Part shown: positions 52,348 to 62,927 of the stretch, one piece after another
Numbering within the stretch: position 1 is the stretch's first letter
How the letters are laid out: each line of letters opens with the position of its first letter
Assembly: GCF_000758525.1 (NCBI RefSeq)
Contig: NZ_CP009241.1
Location: forward strand, 6,262,001-6,326,000
Reading direction: 5' to 3'
Length of the DNA stretch: 64,000 nt
Source: Paenibacillus sp. FSL H7-0357
Lineage (GTDB): Bacteria; Bacillota; Bacilli; Paenibacillales; Paenibacillaceae
Notes under the pieces: generated by a model
Databases searched by the model: none
What the model saw: the letters and a program-made list of their open reading frames with translations, nothing else
Told to the model about the DNA's origin: nothing
Made by a program: the position numbers and the translations under genes

Positions 52348-53310
52348 TTATCTGCCTGTTCCGCGCTGATTCTCCCCGTGCAGGGGAATAACCTCGACAA
52401 ACGGAGCGATACGATCCATCAGCCGCTGGCCTTTGTAGAGCTCTTCGCCGTCCTTGCTGGTGAAGCTCAGATGCTTCTCCAGACCGTCCAGCGGATAATT
52501 CGAGGTATAGAAGGTAGGTTTACGGTTCATCCGGTAGTTGAGGATTGCTCCGAGCACATGGTCGCGGGCCCACGGATTCAGGTTCTCCGCACCGATGTCA
52601 TCAAAGATAAGCAAATCGCAATTCTTCAGGGTATCGACGGTTTCCTTCAATTTCTGGCCGTCCAGCATGATCGACTTCAGATCCTCGATAAAATCGGGCA
52701 TGTACACAATCACACCGCTATACCCTGCAACCGCCAGCTCATGGAGCAGGTAACACATCAGGAACGTTTTGCCTGTTCCGAAAGTGCCGTGCAGGTAAAT
52801 CCCCTGCGAAGTAAGTCCGTTTTCTTTGATTCTTTCAATATAATCAAATATTTTATTCACGGCTGAGGCCCTGCGCGGGTCCTTGCCCATAATATCCATC
52901 TCGTCATAACCGCCGTTCAGCACACGTTCGTCTACATAGAAGCTGCGGATCCGTTTGCGGATGCTGTCCTGATTATCCTGCGCCACCTTAAGATTGCAGG
53001 CTGTCTTGCGTTCATATAGATCCGACGAGCCGTTAACGGTCTCAACTGTAAGCTTGCTGTAGTGCCCGGGGAAATCATTCGGGCATTTCTCCAGGCCGGG
53101 ACAGTTTGCACAGTGGCGGCTCTCCTCGACATATTGATATAACCGGCTCAAGTGAACCTTGAGCCGCGACTCCTCCAGCTCCGGATGCTCAGCCTGCAGC
53201 TGCTTGACCAAAGGATGGTTCAGCAGATTCTGCTCAAGATCGCGCGAACGCTGGCGCAGAGCGGAATTGTTCATCGAACGCAGCACTTCGCCCATAGACT
53301 CCATTGCCAT
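52348..53310 (-). CDS. dnaI: Primosomal protein DnaI (helicase loader)
   Basis: 320 residues. N-terminal helicase-binding region with Zn-type Cys cluster CANCPGLEKCPNDFPGH (67-83), then an AAA+ ATPase: Walker A GTFGTGKT, Walker B LLIFDDIGAE, arginine-rich end. It loads the replicative helicase at oriC and at restarted forks. It lies 18 bases after dnaB, as in Bacillus. AGGTG lies 6 bases before the ATG. Confidence 0.93.
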   Translation of the reverse strand: MAMESMGEVLRSMNNSALRQRSRDLEQNLLNHPLVKQLQAEHPELEESRLKVHLSRLYQYVEESRHCANCPGLEKCPNDFPGHYSKLTVETVNGSSDLYERKTACNLKVAQDNQDSIRKRIRSFYVDERVLNGGYDEMDIMGKDPRRASAVNKIFDYIERIKENGLTSQGIYLHGTFGTGKTFLMCYLLHELAVAGYSGVIVYMPDFIEDLKSIMLDGQKLKETVDTLKNCDLLIFDDIGAENLNPWARDHVLGAILNYRMNRKPTFYTSNYPLDGLEKHLSFTSKDGEELYKGQRLMDRIAPFVEVIPLHGENQRGTGR

Positions 53311-53328
53311 TTCCGCACCTCGCTTTCT

Positions 53329-54870
53329 TTACGGCGTCTTCGAAACGCCCTTTTTCTTACTGGCCTTAATCTCGGCCGCTTTCTTCATCATCGCCGCGAA
53401 TTCCTCTTCCGATACGGTTCCGGCACTGCCGTCATCCAGCACCATCGGAATTTCCGGCTTGGCGGAGCGCCCGTTCTTCGCATAAGAACGCTGGCGTGTT
53501 CCGGACGCGCCGGTGGAGCCGGATGCCGCTCCTTTGCCCTTGACCTTCGACTGGTCACGGATGTAGCGTACCGCCTTCTCGTACGTGTTCACCTGCTTCA
53601 CCAGCATATTGGAGGCGATCGCCTCAACGAAATTGCGGTTCATCCGCTGATCGCCGCCCGAAGCCACCATCGTCATCAGATAGTGAATCAGCACATTGAT
53701 GACTTCACCGCTGAGTTTGTAGTTCAGATCTATTTTCTCAAAAATATCCATCAGCTGGCCCGGCACCGCACCCGGAAAAAAGGTTTGCAGCAGCCGTGTA
53801 TAAGGCTCGTTGCGCAGCATCATATTATATTGGTGAATATCGCATTTGGACATGAATTGCGGAGGAACCTCCACATAATATTCCATCTCAACCGACTGCT
53901 CCGGCGGAGCAATGGAATCATCGCCTTCCTCAGCCGCAGCTGAGCGCAGCGAGACTACCTTGGCCGCAGCGATCTCCCGTTTCTCCTGCCGCTTCATATC
54001 CTGGCGGAAATGCTGGCTCGCCTTGTATTGCAGCGTATCAAGAATGACCTCGCCGTCAGGCGTAAAGACCCCGTCCTCATCCAGCAGGCGGCTTAAATCC
54101 TGGGGACTCAGCTCATACTTATGGGCCACATAATTAATGACACCCATCTGGGTATGATCAAAACGCAGCTTCTCAACATGAACCCGGTTGACCGATTCCC
54201 TGGGGAACCGCAAAATAATATCGCTGTAGCCGATGGCCGGCTCGCCGCTTTCGCGCGTCCCCGGCTGGCGGACTGTAGCTACCTCGGCCAGCGCCTGCTC
54301 CAGCTCATAATCTATCACATGGGTATTCAATTGAAAGATATCATAAAAGGGCAGGGAAATATTCTCTTTGCCAATCGACCGGCGGCTCCATTCCTCCGGC
54401 TCGCGGTTCCAGAACTGCTCGCGCAGCGACAGCACTGCGAATTTGCCGATCTTGTCCCGCAGGAGCAGCGTCAAATGCTGAGTTGCAAAAAAGTCAGCCG
54501 GCGACAGCGGCGGCAGCAGCTCGTATTCATACATATAATCCTCGGTTTCCCCGACATAGATCCGGCAGGTCTGAAGCAGCCCCACCGCTTCCAGCCGGGA
54601 AGCCTGATCCACTAAATATTTGCGGCCCTTCTCATTCGGTTCAACTCCAAGCGTCATAAACAGCCTGCGCTGCTGCTCCACTGTGGAGTAGCCGATTGCT
54701 TCAGCCGGAATATGTTCAAACAGCAGCCTGTAAAGGCTGATTGCAAAGGCTCCGACCATCGGCTGATAGACCGAACCCAGCATACGTCCATCCACACTGC
54801 TTAGACCGAATTCGCGGGAAACGCAGTACCGATGATGTTCGGTGAAATGATGCAAGTTGCTCATACGCAT
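53329..54870 (-). CDS. dnaB: Replication initiation protein DnaB (DnaB/DnaD family)
   Basis: 513 residues. Start HRYCVSREFGLSSVDGRMLG is the usual N-terminus of the Bacillus-type membrane-attachment protein DnaB (not the helicase). A DnaD-like helical domain lies at about 350-435 and a basic Ser/Gly/Lys linker at 445-475. It acts with DnaD and DnaI in primosome assembly at the membrane. GGGGGAGG lies 9 bases before the ATG. Confidence 0.93.
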   Translation of the reverse strand: MRMSNLHHFTEHHRYCVSREFGLSSVDGRMLGSVYQPMVGAFAISLYRLLFEHIPAEAIGYSTVEQQRRLFMTLGVEPNEKGRKYLVDQASRLEAVGLLQTCRIYVGETEDYMYEYELLPPLSPADFFATQHLTLLLRDKIGKFAVLSLREQFWNREPEEWSRRSIGKENISLPFYDIFQLNTHVIDYELEQALAEVATVRQPGTRESGEPAIGYSDIILRFPRESVNRVHVEKLRFDHTQMGVINYVAHKYELSPQDLSRLLDEDGVFTPDGEVILDTLQYKASQHFRQDMKRQEKREIAAAKVVSLRSAAAEEGDDSIAPPEQSVEMEYYVEVPPQFMSKCDIHQYNMMLRNEPYTRLLQTFFPGAVPGQLMDIFEKIDLNYKLSGEVINVLIHYLMTMVASGGDQRMNRNFVEAIASNMLVKQVNTYEKAVRYIRDQSKVKGKGAASGSTGASGTRQRSYAKNGRSAKPEIPMVLDDGSAGTVSEEEFAAMMKKAAEIKASKKKGVSKTP

Positions 54871-55027
54871 CTGCGGATACCTCCCCCTTTTCTACACGAA
54901 TTCATATAGATTTCTATTCTATCACAAAACACCCGGCCGGAAATGTAAAAAAAGAACCAAATAAGGCGCATTTCGCCGCATTATCGGCCCCTTATGAACA
55001 CTTGCTGGCGATAGCGGGCAAAAAAGA

Positions 55028-55053
55028 AAAAAACGGCCTGAGTGCAGCCGTTT
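55028..55053 (-). terminator. Terminator after yuiB
   Basis: Minus strand: AAACGGC...GCCGT stem followed by seven T. Confidence 0.75.
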
Positions 55054-55073
55054 CTGTGTGATGTAAATCTTTA

Positions 55074-55370
55074 TCAGAACATTTTATAGCCGCCAAGCCG
55101 CAGTTTCTGGATCGTCCAGCCGCTGAGCACCGCACCCGCAAGTCCGGCAATCCCCGTAAGATAATCCACAATATGAAAGGTGGACAAATGCTCCCAGAGC
55201 GTCATGGCGCTTCTATCCCAGATGGAATAAATTACGATCGGCAGAATGACAATCACGAACAGATATGCGGGAAACCAGGTGGTCTTCATTAACATATTGA
55301 GGATAAAGCCAATGCCGAACATCATGACAAAGAATAAAACGGCCAGAACCAACACAGGAATAAATCCCAT
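55074..55370 (-). CDS. yuiB: YuiB-like membrane protein
   Basis: 98 residues with three helices. FGIGFILNMLMKTTW near 17-31 and the end LAGAVLSGWTIQKLRLGGYKMF-type tail are the features of Bacillus YuiB (unknown function). In Bacillus yuiB lies beside a type II NADH dehydrogenase gene; here such a gene is 8 kb away past the giant SLH gene. ATG at 55370 is chosen because AGGGG lies upstream; a GTG at 55406 is in frame. Confidence 0.83.
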   Translation of the reverse strand: MGFIPVLVLAVLFFVMMFGIGFILNMLMKTTWFPAYLFVIVILPIVIYSIWDRSAMTLWEHLSTFHIVDYLTGIAGLAGAVLSGWTIQKLRLGGYKMF

Positions 55371-55627
55371 CGTACCGCCATCCCCTCTCTCTATAAAGAA
55401 CCGCACACTAAGCCTTAATTAATAGTAAGTTTACTAGAAAAAATGTAACGAAGCAATGAACATTATTGCAGCTCACGCTCCATTCAACTCAAATGCCGGT
55501 GTCAGGGTTTGCTCTGGGCCTCCCGCATGCGATACAATGCAAATAGATCAATCGGATCATACATAGAAGCGTATGCTTTCGAAGCTGATTTTACGCAAAG
55601 TTATTTCTACTTTTAAGGAGTGAGAAC

Positions 55628-56386
55628 ATGAACGAAGCCGCTTTGACACTGGAAGGCTGGTATGCACTGCATGACTTCCGCTCGCTGAACTGGACGGCCT
55701 GGACGGCTGCCGATGATGAAGAGCGTGCCGTTGCCCTGGAGGAGCTGCATGCTTTTATGCAGGAATGGGGCCCGGTTGAAGAAGCCAAGGAAGGAAGCTC
55801 CGCTGTATACGCCATTGTCGGCCAGAAGGCTGATTTCGTGATGATGTTTCTGCGCGAAAGCCTGGAAGCTTTGAATAGCCTTGAGACCGCCTTCAACAAA
55901 ATCGCCTTTGCCCAATATACCACCAAGTCCTACTCTTACGTCAGTATTGTTGAACTTAGCAACTATGCTGCCGGCGGAAGCGCCGGGGATGGCAGCGATC
56001 CCATGCTGAATCCGCATGTGGCAGCCCGCCTAAAGCCGATTCTGCCGCAAGCCAAACATATCTGCTTCTATCCGATGAACAAGAAACGCGAGCTTGCTGA
56101 CAACTGGTACATGCTCGATATGGAGAAACGCCGTGAGCTGATGTATTCCCATGGCCTAATCGGACGCGGTTACGCCGGCAAGGTAAAACAGATTATTACC
56201 GGCTCCGTCGGTTTTGATGATTGGGAATGGGGCGTTACACTGTTCGCCGAGGATGCGCTCCAGTTCAAGAAGCTGGTCTACGAAATGCGTTTCGATGAAG
56301 TCAGCGCCCGCTACGGCGAATTCGGCCCTTTCTATGTCGGCAATCTGCTGACTCCGGAGAGCTTCGAAGAGATGCTGAAGCTGTAA
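55628..56386 (+). CDS. hemQ: Coproheme decarboxylase HemQ (chlorite-dismutase family)
   Basis: 252 residues. Last step of heme b synthesis in Gram-positives: coproheme III loses two propionate carboxyls with H2O2. Conserved features are FYPMNKKR with the catalytic Tyr, [15 protein letters not shown], the heme His in [17 protein letters not shown], and [18 protein letters not shown]. The length fits the pentameric family. AAGGAGTGAG precedes the ATG. It stands alone, with a strong terminator after it. Confidence 0.94.
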   Translation: MNEAALTLEGWYALHDFRSLNWTAWTAADDEERAVALEELHAFMQEWGPVEEAKEGSSAVYAIVGQKADFVMMFLRESLEALNSLETAFNKIAFAQYTTKSYSYVSIVELSNYAAGGSAGDGSDPMLNPHVAARLKPILPQAKHICFYPMNKKRELADNWYMLDMEKRRELMYSHGLIGRGYAGKVKQIITGSVGFDDWEWGVTLFAEDALQFKKLVYEMRFDEVSARYGEFGPFYVGNLLTPESFEEMLKL

Positions 56387-56445
56387 TCCCCGGACAGCCG
56401 CACACTGTATTTCATATCATGGCTTTTATGCCGGGTTCATAGATA

Positions 56446-56489
56446 CGCACAAACAGACCGCAGCCTAACCGCTGCGGTCTGTTTGTGCG
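56446..56489. terminator. Bidirectional terminator between hemQ and the giant SLH gene
   Basis: CGCACAAACAGACCGCAG and its exact 18-bp complement around an 8-base loop; A-rich and T-rich flanks serve both genes. Confidence 0.88.
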
Positions 56490-56507
56490 TTTACTTTCCG
56501 TTACTGC

Positions 56508-59500
56508 CTATTTCATATACTGGAGCAGATTCACAATCATTTGTGCACTTTCGGCACGTGTACCGTTCTGCTTCGGCTCAAAGCGTCCTGCGGCACGACC
56601 CTGCAAGAGACCTAAGCGCACGGCCTCTTCAATAGCCGTCTTGGCCCATTGCGGAGCGTCTGCTGTATCGGCAAAAGCTGCCGCAGTCGAGACTGTGGTC
56701 ACCTGTGTCTCCGCTGCATACCGGTAAGCGCGAATGAGCATAACTGCCATTTCCTGACGGGTAATTTCAGCTTCCGGCCCAAATGCGGAACCCGACAAAC
56801 CGTTCACAATTCCGGCCTGCTGCGCCGCAGAAATTGCCTCTGCGTACCACTTGTCCGGCTGCACATCGGCAAACCCTGTAGCCGTATGCCCGCTGAGTCC
56901 CAGTGAACGCACCAGCATTGCTGTGAACTCTGCACGGGTAACCGCCCGGTTCGGATCGAACCGTTCTCTAGACACTCCCTGCACAAGCTGTTTGGCAGAC
57001 AGCTGCTTCACTGCGCCGGTTGCCCAGTGCTCTGCAGGCAAATCACTAAAGCTTTTGTCGTATTGCAGAACCGCATATTTACTGAAATGGCTCACAGCTG
57101 TGCTCAGCCTGCCTTCGGTCCATCTACCGCCGGCATACTTAAGCGCCCCGTCTTCTCCAATATAGTAAATACCCAGCAGCTCTTTATTCCCCTGTGGAAT
57201 TGCCTCATAAGCAATAGTAACCGGTTGTGCAAATTGCGATAAGACAAATTCCTGACCCTGCTTCGTTGTAAGGCTAAGCTTCCATTCCCTCACTTCACTT
57301 GCCGCTTCCAGCCGTGCTCCCGACATTTGCGCTGCACGGGTGATCATGGCCTGCGCGGTATCGCTGCCAACTGCTTCAGCAGCCAATGAGATAGTGCTGC
57401 CAGGGATTGCGCCTTCCGGTACCTTGCTGCTTAATTCGGCGAGCACTCCGGCAGGAATCACCACGGACAAGCCAGCCGATTGGATTCTAAGCGGAGCCTT
57501 GCCAAGCAACTCACCGGCATTCCCTGGCAGGATCAATTCCGTCCAGGCTGGATCGGCTGTAATTACAACTTCCCCTTGCGCATTCCGCTCTCCGGATAAC
57601 CGGGCAGCTGCAATCTCCACGACTCCGGGTTCCAGCGTTGCCGCAGCTGTCGGAGAAGGAGCAGGGGAGATCACCGCGCCAGGTGCCGGGGGTGAACTCG
57701 GTGTTGGCGTTGGTGTTGGCGTCGGTATCGGCGTTGGTACTGGCGTCGGCTCTTGTCCGGCAGCGGTCACCACCAGCCCGTACTCTGCACTCATCCCGTT
57801 ATACTCCCCACGGACTTTTACTGTTCCTGCACTTAGCGCGTGTATTTCCCCAGACTCGCTAATCTCCGCCACTTTAGGATCGGAGGTTTCGAACAGAACC
57901 CCCTTGGCCAGCTTCACAAGGCTGCCGTCACTGTACACGGCTTGAACTACCGCAACGCCCTTGCTTCCCTGTTCCAGGGTTTCCGGGCCTTCGATCTCCA
58001 GACCGGTCATAACTGGCGTACCGTCCGTTGACACCGTAAGCTTATACTGGGCGGCCAGTTCTCTGTACGTTACCGAGATCACAGTTGAACCAACAGCATG
58101 CGCCTCAACCTGTCCTCGATCGTCAACCGTGGCCACATCAGTATTCTGGCTGGAATAACTCAGCCCTTCAACTACGGCTATCCGCTTTCCGGAGGCATAC
58201 ACAGCTTCAGTTACCGTCTGATCGGTATCTCCCGCCCGTAATACTTGCTTGCCTTGCAGAGAGAGCGACTCCAGAGCATCCACGTCTATCTTGCTCTCCG
58301 CATATATAGCAGGGTAGCCTTCAACGGCTGCCCTTACGACTGCCGTCCCCGGCTTAAGGGCGGTCACTAATCCGTAAGTATTAACCGTTACCGTGTTCTC
58401 CGGCTGCTCGGAAACAACAGACCAATGGATTTTTACCTTGGAGGCATTGGCAGGAAGCACCTGCGCATGCAGCTGCATACTTTGTCCAGGCTCAAGCAAT
58501 GCTTCCGTACGGTCCAGTGTAACGGATTCCGGAGCCACTTTGGCAATGACCAGTTGATCAATCTCCTGTCCGTCAACCGTTCGGGCAGTGACGGTAATCC
58601 CGTCATTTTTTATTTCAACCGCAGTAAAGATTTGCTCGTCCTCGTCATAAATTTTCTCCTGCCAGAACCTTTCGGTCAGCGCATAGAATTTGGGACCGGA
58701 TGATCCGCCGATGACATACCGGGTGCCCTCGCCTTCGGCAACCCGCTGCCCTCCGTTCATCGGATAGGAGCGCATATAGATGTGATCATGTCCGTTCATT
58801 ACGAGATCTACTTTATGCTTGTCAAATACCGGCACCCAGACCTGCTGCACCCGTTCATTGGCATAGATGCTGCCGTAAGGTCCCTGATGGAAGAAAATGA
58901 TCTTCCACTTCTTGTCCGTGGCTGACAGATCCTGATCGAGCCACTGGGCCTGCTCCTTATACTCCGCCTCGCCATGCTCCGTGTTCATCACCACAAAATG
59001 GGTGTCTTTGATATCAAATGAAAAATTTGTTCCCTTAACTCCCGCCGCACCGTTCTGCGGGTTATTGAACTGGGCCAGATAATCCCCGTCACCGTTCGTG
59101 CCCATCACTTCATGGTTACCGATAATCGGCACAAGCGAAGTGTGCATTAGCTGTTCCTGTGCAGCTCCGAACCACCAGTTCCACTGCTCCTGCTCGAAGC
59201 CCTTGTCGACCATATCTCCTGCATGCACAAGCATTTCCGCATCCGGCATGTACTGGAAAGCCTGCTGCGCAGTATTCTTCCATAGCTCGAAGCCTGCCTG
59301 CGAATCCGCCTGCGAATCTCCAATGAAAAGGAACTTGGTGGCTTCACGGTCTCCACCGCTCGTTACAAATGTACCCTGGGCACTTACATTCGCCGCTCCG
59401 TCCCCCACCCGGTATACATAAGCCGTTCCCGGTTCAAGATTAGCCGCTTCCGCTTTATGCACGCGCATCGTTCCGTCGTTATTGCTGTTGTAGATGGTGC

Positions 59501-62500
59501 TCGCGCCTTCAATTCTGAGCACCTTGCTGTCCTCGAAGCCGGTGAACTCAGCTTGCTTGACCAATTCAACTACACTGCCCTCTGTCTGCGGCTGAGTCTG
59601 CCAGGCAAAACGCCGGCTGGTATCGGCATCCTCGCCCATGGTCACATTGATGTTGCGAGGGGCTGCCGTGCCGTCATAAGGCGCTACCTTAAACGTCATC
59701 ACCGGACTATAGGCGTTGCCTTTTACCGCCTGCAGCTTGAACGTCCCTTCCGCTACAGTAGCGGACTTCGTGGTCAGCAGCCCGTCCGCACCGGATACTC
59801 CCTCTGCTTCCACACCGTCGATCAGCAGTTTAGCTCCCTGGAAGGCCGCTCCCCCCTCCATTTCACTTACCGAGAAGGAAGCCGCCAGGCCTTTGGCGAT
59901 CTCATAATGATTCCAGGCCAGCTTAAGCTGCGTCATCACTGTACTTTCAAGTGAAGCACCAATGAAGCTGATCGCCGTTCCGCTGCCCTCTGTCGAGGTG
60001 ACAGAGCCGGAGGTATTCTCAATGGTCAGCGGTTTGCTTAGCTGTCCTCCAAGCTGTTCCAATGTATAAGGCCCGATATAATCATTGCGGACCGTATATT
60101 GAATCTGGCCCAGAAGGTCACTGTCTTCAAGCCCTGCTTCATGGATTCGGTTCAATTTCAGCAGCACTGTACCCTTGGCCGCGTCGATAACCGGTTCGAG
60201 CTGGCCTTCTGTCAGCTTGCTGCCTGCAATTACTTTCAGATCGCGGACAGCCGCAGGGTCAAAGGCAAAAGCAACTGAACCCTCCTTCAGCTTATCCGCC
60301 TTCTCCGCCGTTATATCCACAGTGTAGGTATTCCCGGCGTATACAACCTCAGGGGTGACATATTTATAGAAGGGAGATCCCAGATTCACTGTGAAATACC
60401 ATTCCTTAATCGTCTGATTGCCGCTGAGGTCGCGGATCGCAAGCTTCACCTTATGCCGGCCTTCCGCAAGCGGAAGCTTGGGCTTGTACGTAATTTGTCC
60501 CTTAGGAGGATAGAAGCCGTGCTCTACGAGCTGGTCGTCAATAAATAACCGCACTTTCGAGGCATCGATTAAAGTAGTTCCCGGATGCGCAACCGGATCG
60601 TAGCCGGCATCCTCTCCGTTCACCGAAAGGGCCGGCGTTGCCGTCTTGACCATCTCATTAGCGCCAGGATACTCATTTTTAATGACCGGCGGTGTTTGGT
60701 CTTCTTCCAAGGGGCCATAGAGGGCGCGGATATCATCCACATAAATGGCACCCTTTGTTTTTTTCAGATTGCTGGTCTCCATATAACGGACAGGCATATC
60801 CATCGACAACGGGGTTGTTTTACCTTTAGGCACCGCCACTTCGACATATTTCCAGCCTGTCCAATTCACACCGTTCACCTGATCAGTGTAATCTACCGGA
60901 ACCGCCGCATTGTTGCCGTCGCGGATCTGGCCGCGCAGCCAGTGCTTCTGCCCGTCTCCATAGATCCACATACTGATTTTCTCCGGATAACCCGGTATCT
61001 GAATCCGATTCTCTGTCGACGTTGCCGCGACATAAGCTCCTGAGGTGCCTGTTTTTCCAATAAAATCATATTCCAGCTTCAGCGCCCTGTCTCCGCTGCG
61101 GATAAAGTCCTGATCTGTCACTTCCTCCAGCGTTACGCTGTTGGCTGCCGCACTGGCTGCCTTATATTTGTCGATCCCCGCTTCAAAATTCTCCAGCATA
61201 ACAGGCGGCAAACCGACATTCACTTCAAAGGAGGTTTCCACACTGCCATATTTCACGTAAATCCTACCGTTTTTTCCGTTCTCATTGCTTGCCTGAAACC
61301 ACCCGTTCTTATCCACCGTGCCAATTTCACCTTCCACACGCCATTCAAAGCTATGGTTGTCAGCCTGGATAGTCTGTCCGCCCCGCAGCGCCTTTACCGA
61401 TAACTGAGCGGACTGGCCGGATGTGTATGTCTTGATTTCATCGGGGAATTCCAGCTCCGTCAGCGTTTCGACGACTTCAATCTCGCCTTCTCCCTGCGCA
61501 TTCCCGGCTCCCGCACTAATTTTGCCTACTCCGGCTGTAGAACCGGCAGTAAAGACACCCTGTTCATTTATAGTCCCCAGAACCGGATCAACTTGCCAAT
61601 TCAGCGCCCCCGTGTACGCAGCAGGGTGGCCATTTTCATCCATGCCTGCAGCAGTGAAGGTAAAGCTGGAACCTTTCAAAATCCTGTCAGCATTCGGCTG
61701 GATCGCAAGCTTCGAGGCCACAGTCAATTCAGGAGCGGTGTTGACGAGCAGCAATCCGTTGCCGGTCTGCCGTTCAAAGCCGTCCGACCCCTGATTCAGC
61801 ATCTTGACTCCGTTCGTCCCCGGCATTCTCGCCACAAAGGTCGAAGATCCTCCCCCATCCAGATTCATGGCGTATACGACGCCAAGATCCTTCAGGATTT
61901 TTGCCAGTTCCTCTGTTTCCACCCCTTCGCTGAACCCGGGAGAACGGCCGTCAATTTCAAAAAGCACCACGCTGCCGTCTGCTTTCGTACCAATGGCTGT
62001 CCGCGGATGCACTCCTGCCGGCCCGACGCCCGTTTGTACAACCCCGTCTTTGATTAGCGGTCCCTGCCCGCCGATTGCCAGTGCGACATCCTTCCATTCT
62101 CCCTTCAGTGCAAATGCGGCAGTGACCTCATCTCCGGGTGCCAATCCTTGCAATACGGACCTGGAGGCGCCATGCGCGGACAGCACCACCTTGCCTTGGG
62201 CAAGCGGAGTATCACCTTGGCTTGTCCGGACCTCCGATACCTTCAGCTTCAGGGTTTGTCCGCTTTTGACTTCGCCCTCAGCGATATCCAGTACGATTTC
62301 ATCGCCATCAGCAGTTGATTTCGTTGAGCTGTTGTAATCCTTCGTATAGAGTACGAGCTGATCCGTATTCCGGTAACGGTTGATACTGTTCAGCGGCGTT
62401 GTTTTCCCGTTCACCGTCACGCTCATAGACAGCTCCGGCTGTCCATAAATAGAGGTGCCATCCGCTTTTAACCCAAAAGCATATGATCCTCCGCTGTTCA

Positions 62501-62927
62501 GAATAACCCCCTCATCCATAAACAGGCCATTCGGAACACCGGTGGCATAGCCGGATATTTCATAGAAATCACCGTTAATGCCTGCAATTACACGGTTTCC
62601 CGGTGCATCCGCATATGTTGCCATACCTGTTACACCCTGCATTCCGTATACCTTGCCGTTTTTCGTTCCGGCCCGCAGCTGCAGGCCTGTATTCTGCGGA
62701 TTGAACTCCACGGTATGTACTTTTTGCCGTCCTCTTTCATCTTTAATATCCATCCAGGTATAGATCGCACCCGGTGCCAACTCCGTCTTGCGCATATCCA
62801 TAACCGTGCCGTATTCGCTGGCTGGCAGTTCAGCAATTGCGGCATTCGCCATTGCACCTGGCTGAAACATAGATAAGAGCAACAGAAAAATGATTGCCGG
62901 ATTGAACTTTCGCAGATGTTTTTGCAC
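56508..62927 (-). CDS. S-layer-anchored NAGPA / purple-acid-phosphatase-like phosphodiesterase, 2139 aa
   Basis: Signal peptide (residues 1-30, FNPAIIFLLLLSMFQPGAMA). Then a NAGPA-type phosphodiester glycosidase domain to about 400, with NGDFYE and NLDGGGSSTF (about 354); two Ig/Big2-like domains to 575; a carbohydrate-binding-like domain (575-735) and an Ig-like one; a cohesin-like region (about 860-1000); Fn3-like part; a calcineurin-type phosphoesterase with FIGDSQAD (1200), HAGDMVD (1240), IGNHEVM (1270) and NGHDHIYM (1376); Big2 repeats (about 1460-1720); a Pro/Thr linker near 1730; three SLH domains (1956-2139). It should sit in the cell wall and cut phosphodiesters in glycans or nucleotides. 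GTG at 62927 follows GGGAGGG. Confidence 0.9.
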   Translation of the reverse strand: MQKHLRKFNPAIIFLLLLSMFQPGAMANAAIAELPASEYGTVMDMRKTELAPGAIYTWMDIKDERGRQKVHTVEFNPQNTGLQLRAGTKNGKVYGMQGVTGMATYADAPGNRVIAGINGDFYEISGYATGVPNGLFMDEGVILNSGGSYAFGLKADGTSIYGQPELSMSVTVNGKTTPLNSINRYRNTDQLVLYTKDYNSSTKSTADGDEIVLDIAEGEVKSGQTLKLKVSEVRTSQGDTPLAQGKVVLSAHGASRSVLQGLAPGDEVTAAFALKGEWKDVALAIGGQGPLIKDGVVQTGVGPAGVHPRTAIGTKADGSVVLFEIDGRSPGFSEGVETEELAKILKDLGVVYAMNLDGGGSSTFVARMPGTNGVKMLNQGSDGFERQTGNGLLLVNTAPELTVASKLAIQPNADRILKGSSFTFTAAGMDENGHPAAYTGALNWQVDPVLGTINEQGVFTAGSTAGVGKISAGAGNAQGEGEIEVVETLTELEFPDEIKTYTSGQSAQLSVKALRGGQTIQADNHSFEWRVEGEIGTVDKNGWFQASNENGKNGRIYVKYGSVETSFEVNVGLPPVMLENFEAGIDKYKAASAAANSVTLEEVTDQDFIRSGDRALKLEYDFIGKTGTSGAYVAATSTENRIQIPGYPEKISMWIYGDGQKHWLRGQIRDGNNAAVPVDYTDQVNGVNWTGWKYVEVAVPKGKTTPLSMDMPVRYMETSNLKKTKGAIYVDDIRALYGPLEEDQTPPVIKNEYPGANEMVKTATPALSVNGEDAGYDPVAHPGTTLIDASKVRLFIDDQLVEHGFYPPKGQITYKPKLPLAEGRHKVKLAIRDLSGNQTIKEWYFTVNLGSPFYKYVTPEVVYAGNTYTVDITAEKADKLKEGSVAFAFDPAAVRDLKVIAGSKLTEGQLEPVIDAAKGTVLLKLNRIHEAGLEDSDLLGQIQYTVRNDYIGPYTLEQLGGQLSKPLTIENTSGSVTSTEGSGTAISFIGASLESTVMTQLKLAWNHYEIAKGLAASFSVSEMEGGAAFQGAKLLIDGVEAEGVSGADGLLTTKSATVAEGTFKLQAVKGNAYSPVMTFKVAPYDGTAAPRNINVTMGEDADTSRRFAWQTQPQTEGSVVELVKQAEFTGFEDSKVLRIEGASTIYNSNNDGTMRVHKAEAANLEPGTAYVYRVGDGAANVSAQGTFVTSGGDREATKFLFIGDSQADSQAGFELWKNTAQQAFQYMPDAEMLVHAGDMVDKGFEQEQWNWWFGAAQEQLMHTSLVPIIGNHEVMGTNGDGDYLAQFNNPQNGAAGVKGTNFSFDIKDTHFVVMNTEHGEAEYKEQAQWLDQDLSATDKKWKIIFFHQGPYGSIYANERVQQVWVPVFDKHKVDLVMNGHDHIYMRSYPMNGGQRVAEGEGTRYVIGGSSGPKFYALTERFWQEKIYDEDEQIFTAVEIKNDGITVTARTVDGQEIDQLVIAKVAPESVTLDRTEALLEPGQSMQLHAQVLPANASKVKIHWSVVSEQPENTVTVNTYGLVTALKPGTAVVRAAVEGYPAIYAESKIDVDALESLSLQGKQVLRAGDTDQTVTEAVYASGKRIAVVEGLSYSSQNTDVATVDDRGQVEAHAVGSTVISVTYRELAAQYKLTVSTDGTPVMTGLEIEGPETLEQGSKGVAVVQAVYSDGSLVKLAKGVLFETSDPKVAEISESGEIHALSAGTVKVRGEYNGMSAEYGLVVTAAGQEPTPVPTPIPTPTPTPTPSSPPAPGAVISPAPSPTAAATLEPGVVEIAAARLSGERNAQGEVVITADPAWTELILPGNAGELLGKAPLRIQSAGLSVVIPAGVLAELSSKVPEGAIPGSTISLAAEAVGSDTAQAMITRAAQMSGARLEAASEVREWKLSLTTKQGQEFVLSQFAQPVTIAYEAIPQGNKELLGIYYIGEDGALKYAGGRWTEGRLSTAVSHFSKYAVLQYDKSFSDLPAEHWATGAVKQLSAKQLVQGVSRERFDPNRAVTRAEFTAMLVRSLGLSGHTATGFADVQPDKWYAEAISAAQQAGIVNGLSGSAFGPEAEITRQEMAVMLIRAYRYAAETQVTTVSTAAAFADTADAPQWAKTAIEEAVRLGLLQGRAAGRFEPKQNGTRAESAQMIVNLLQYMK

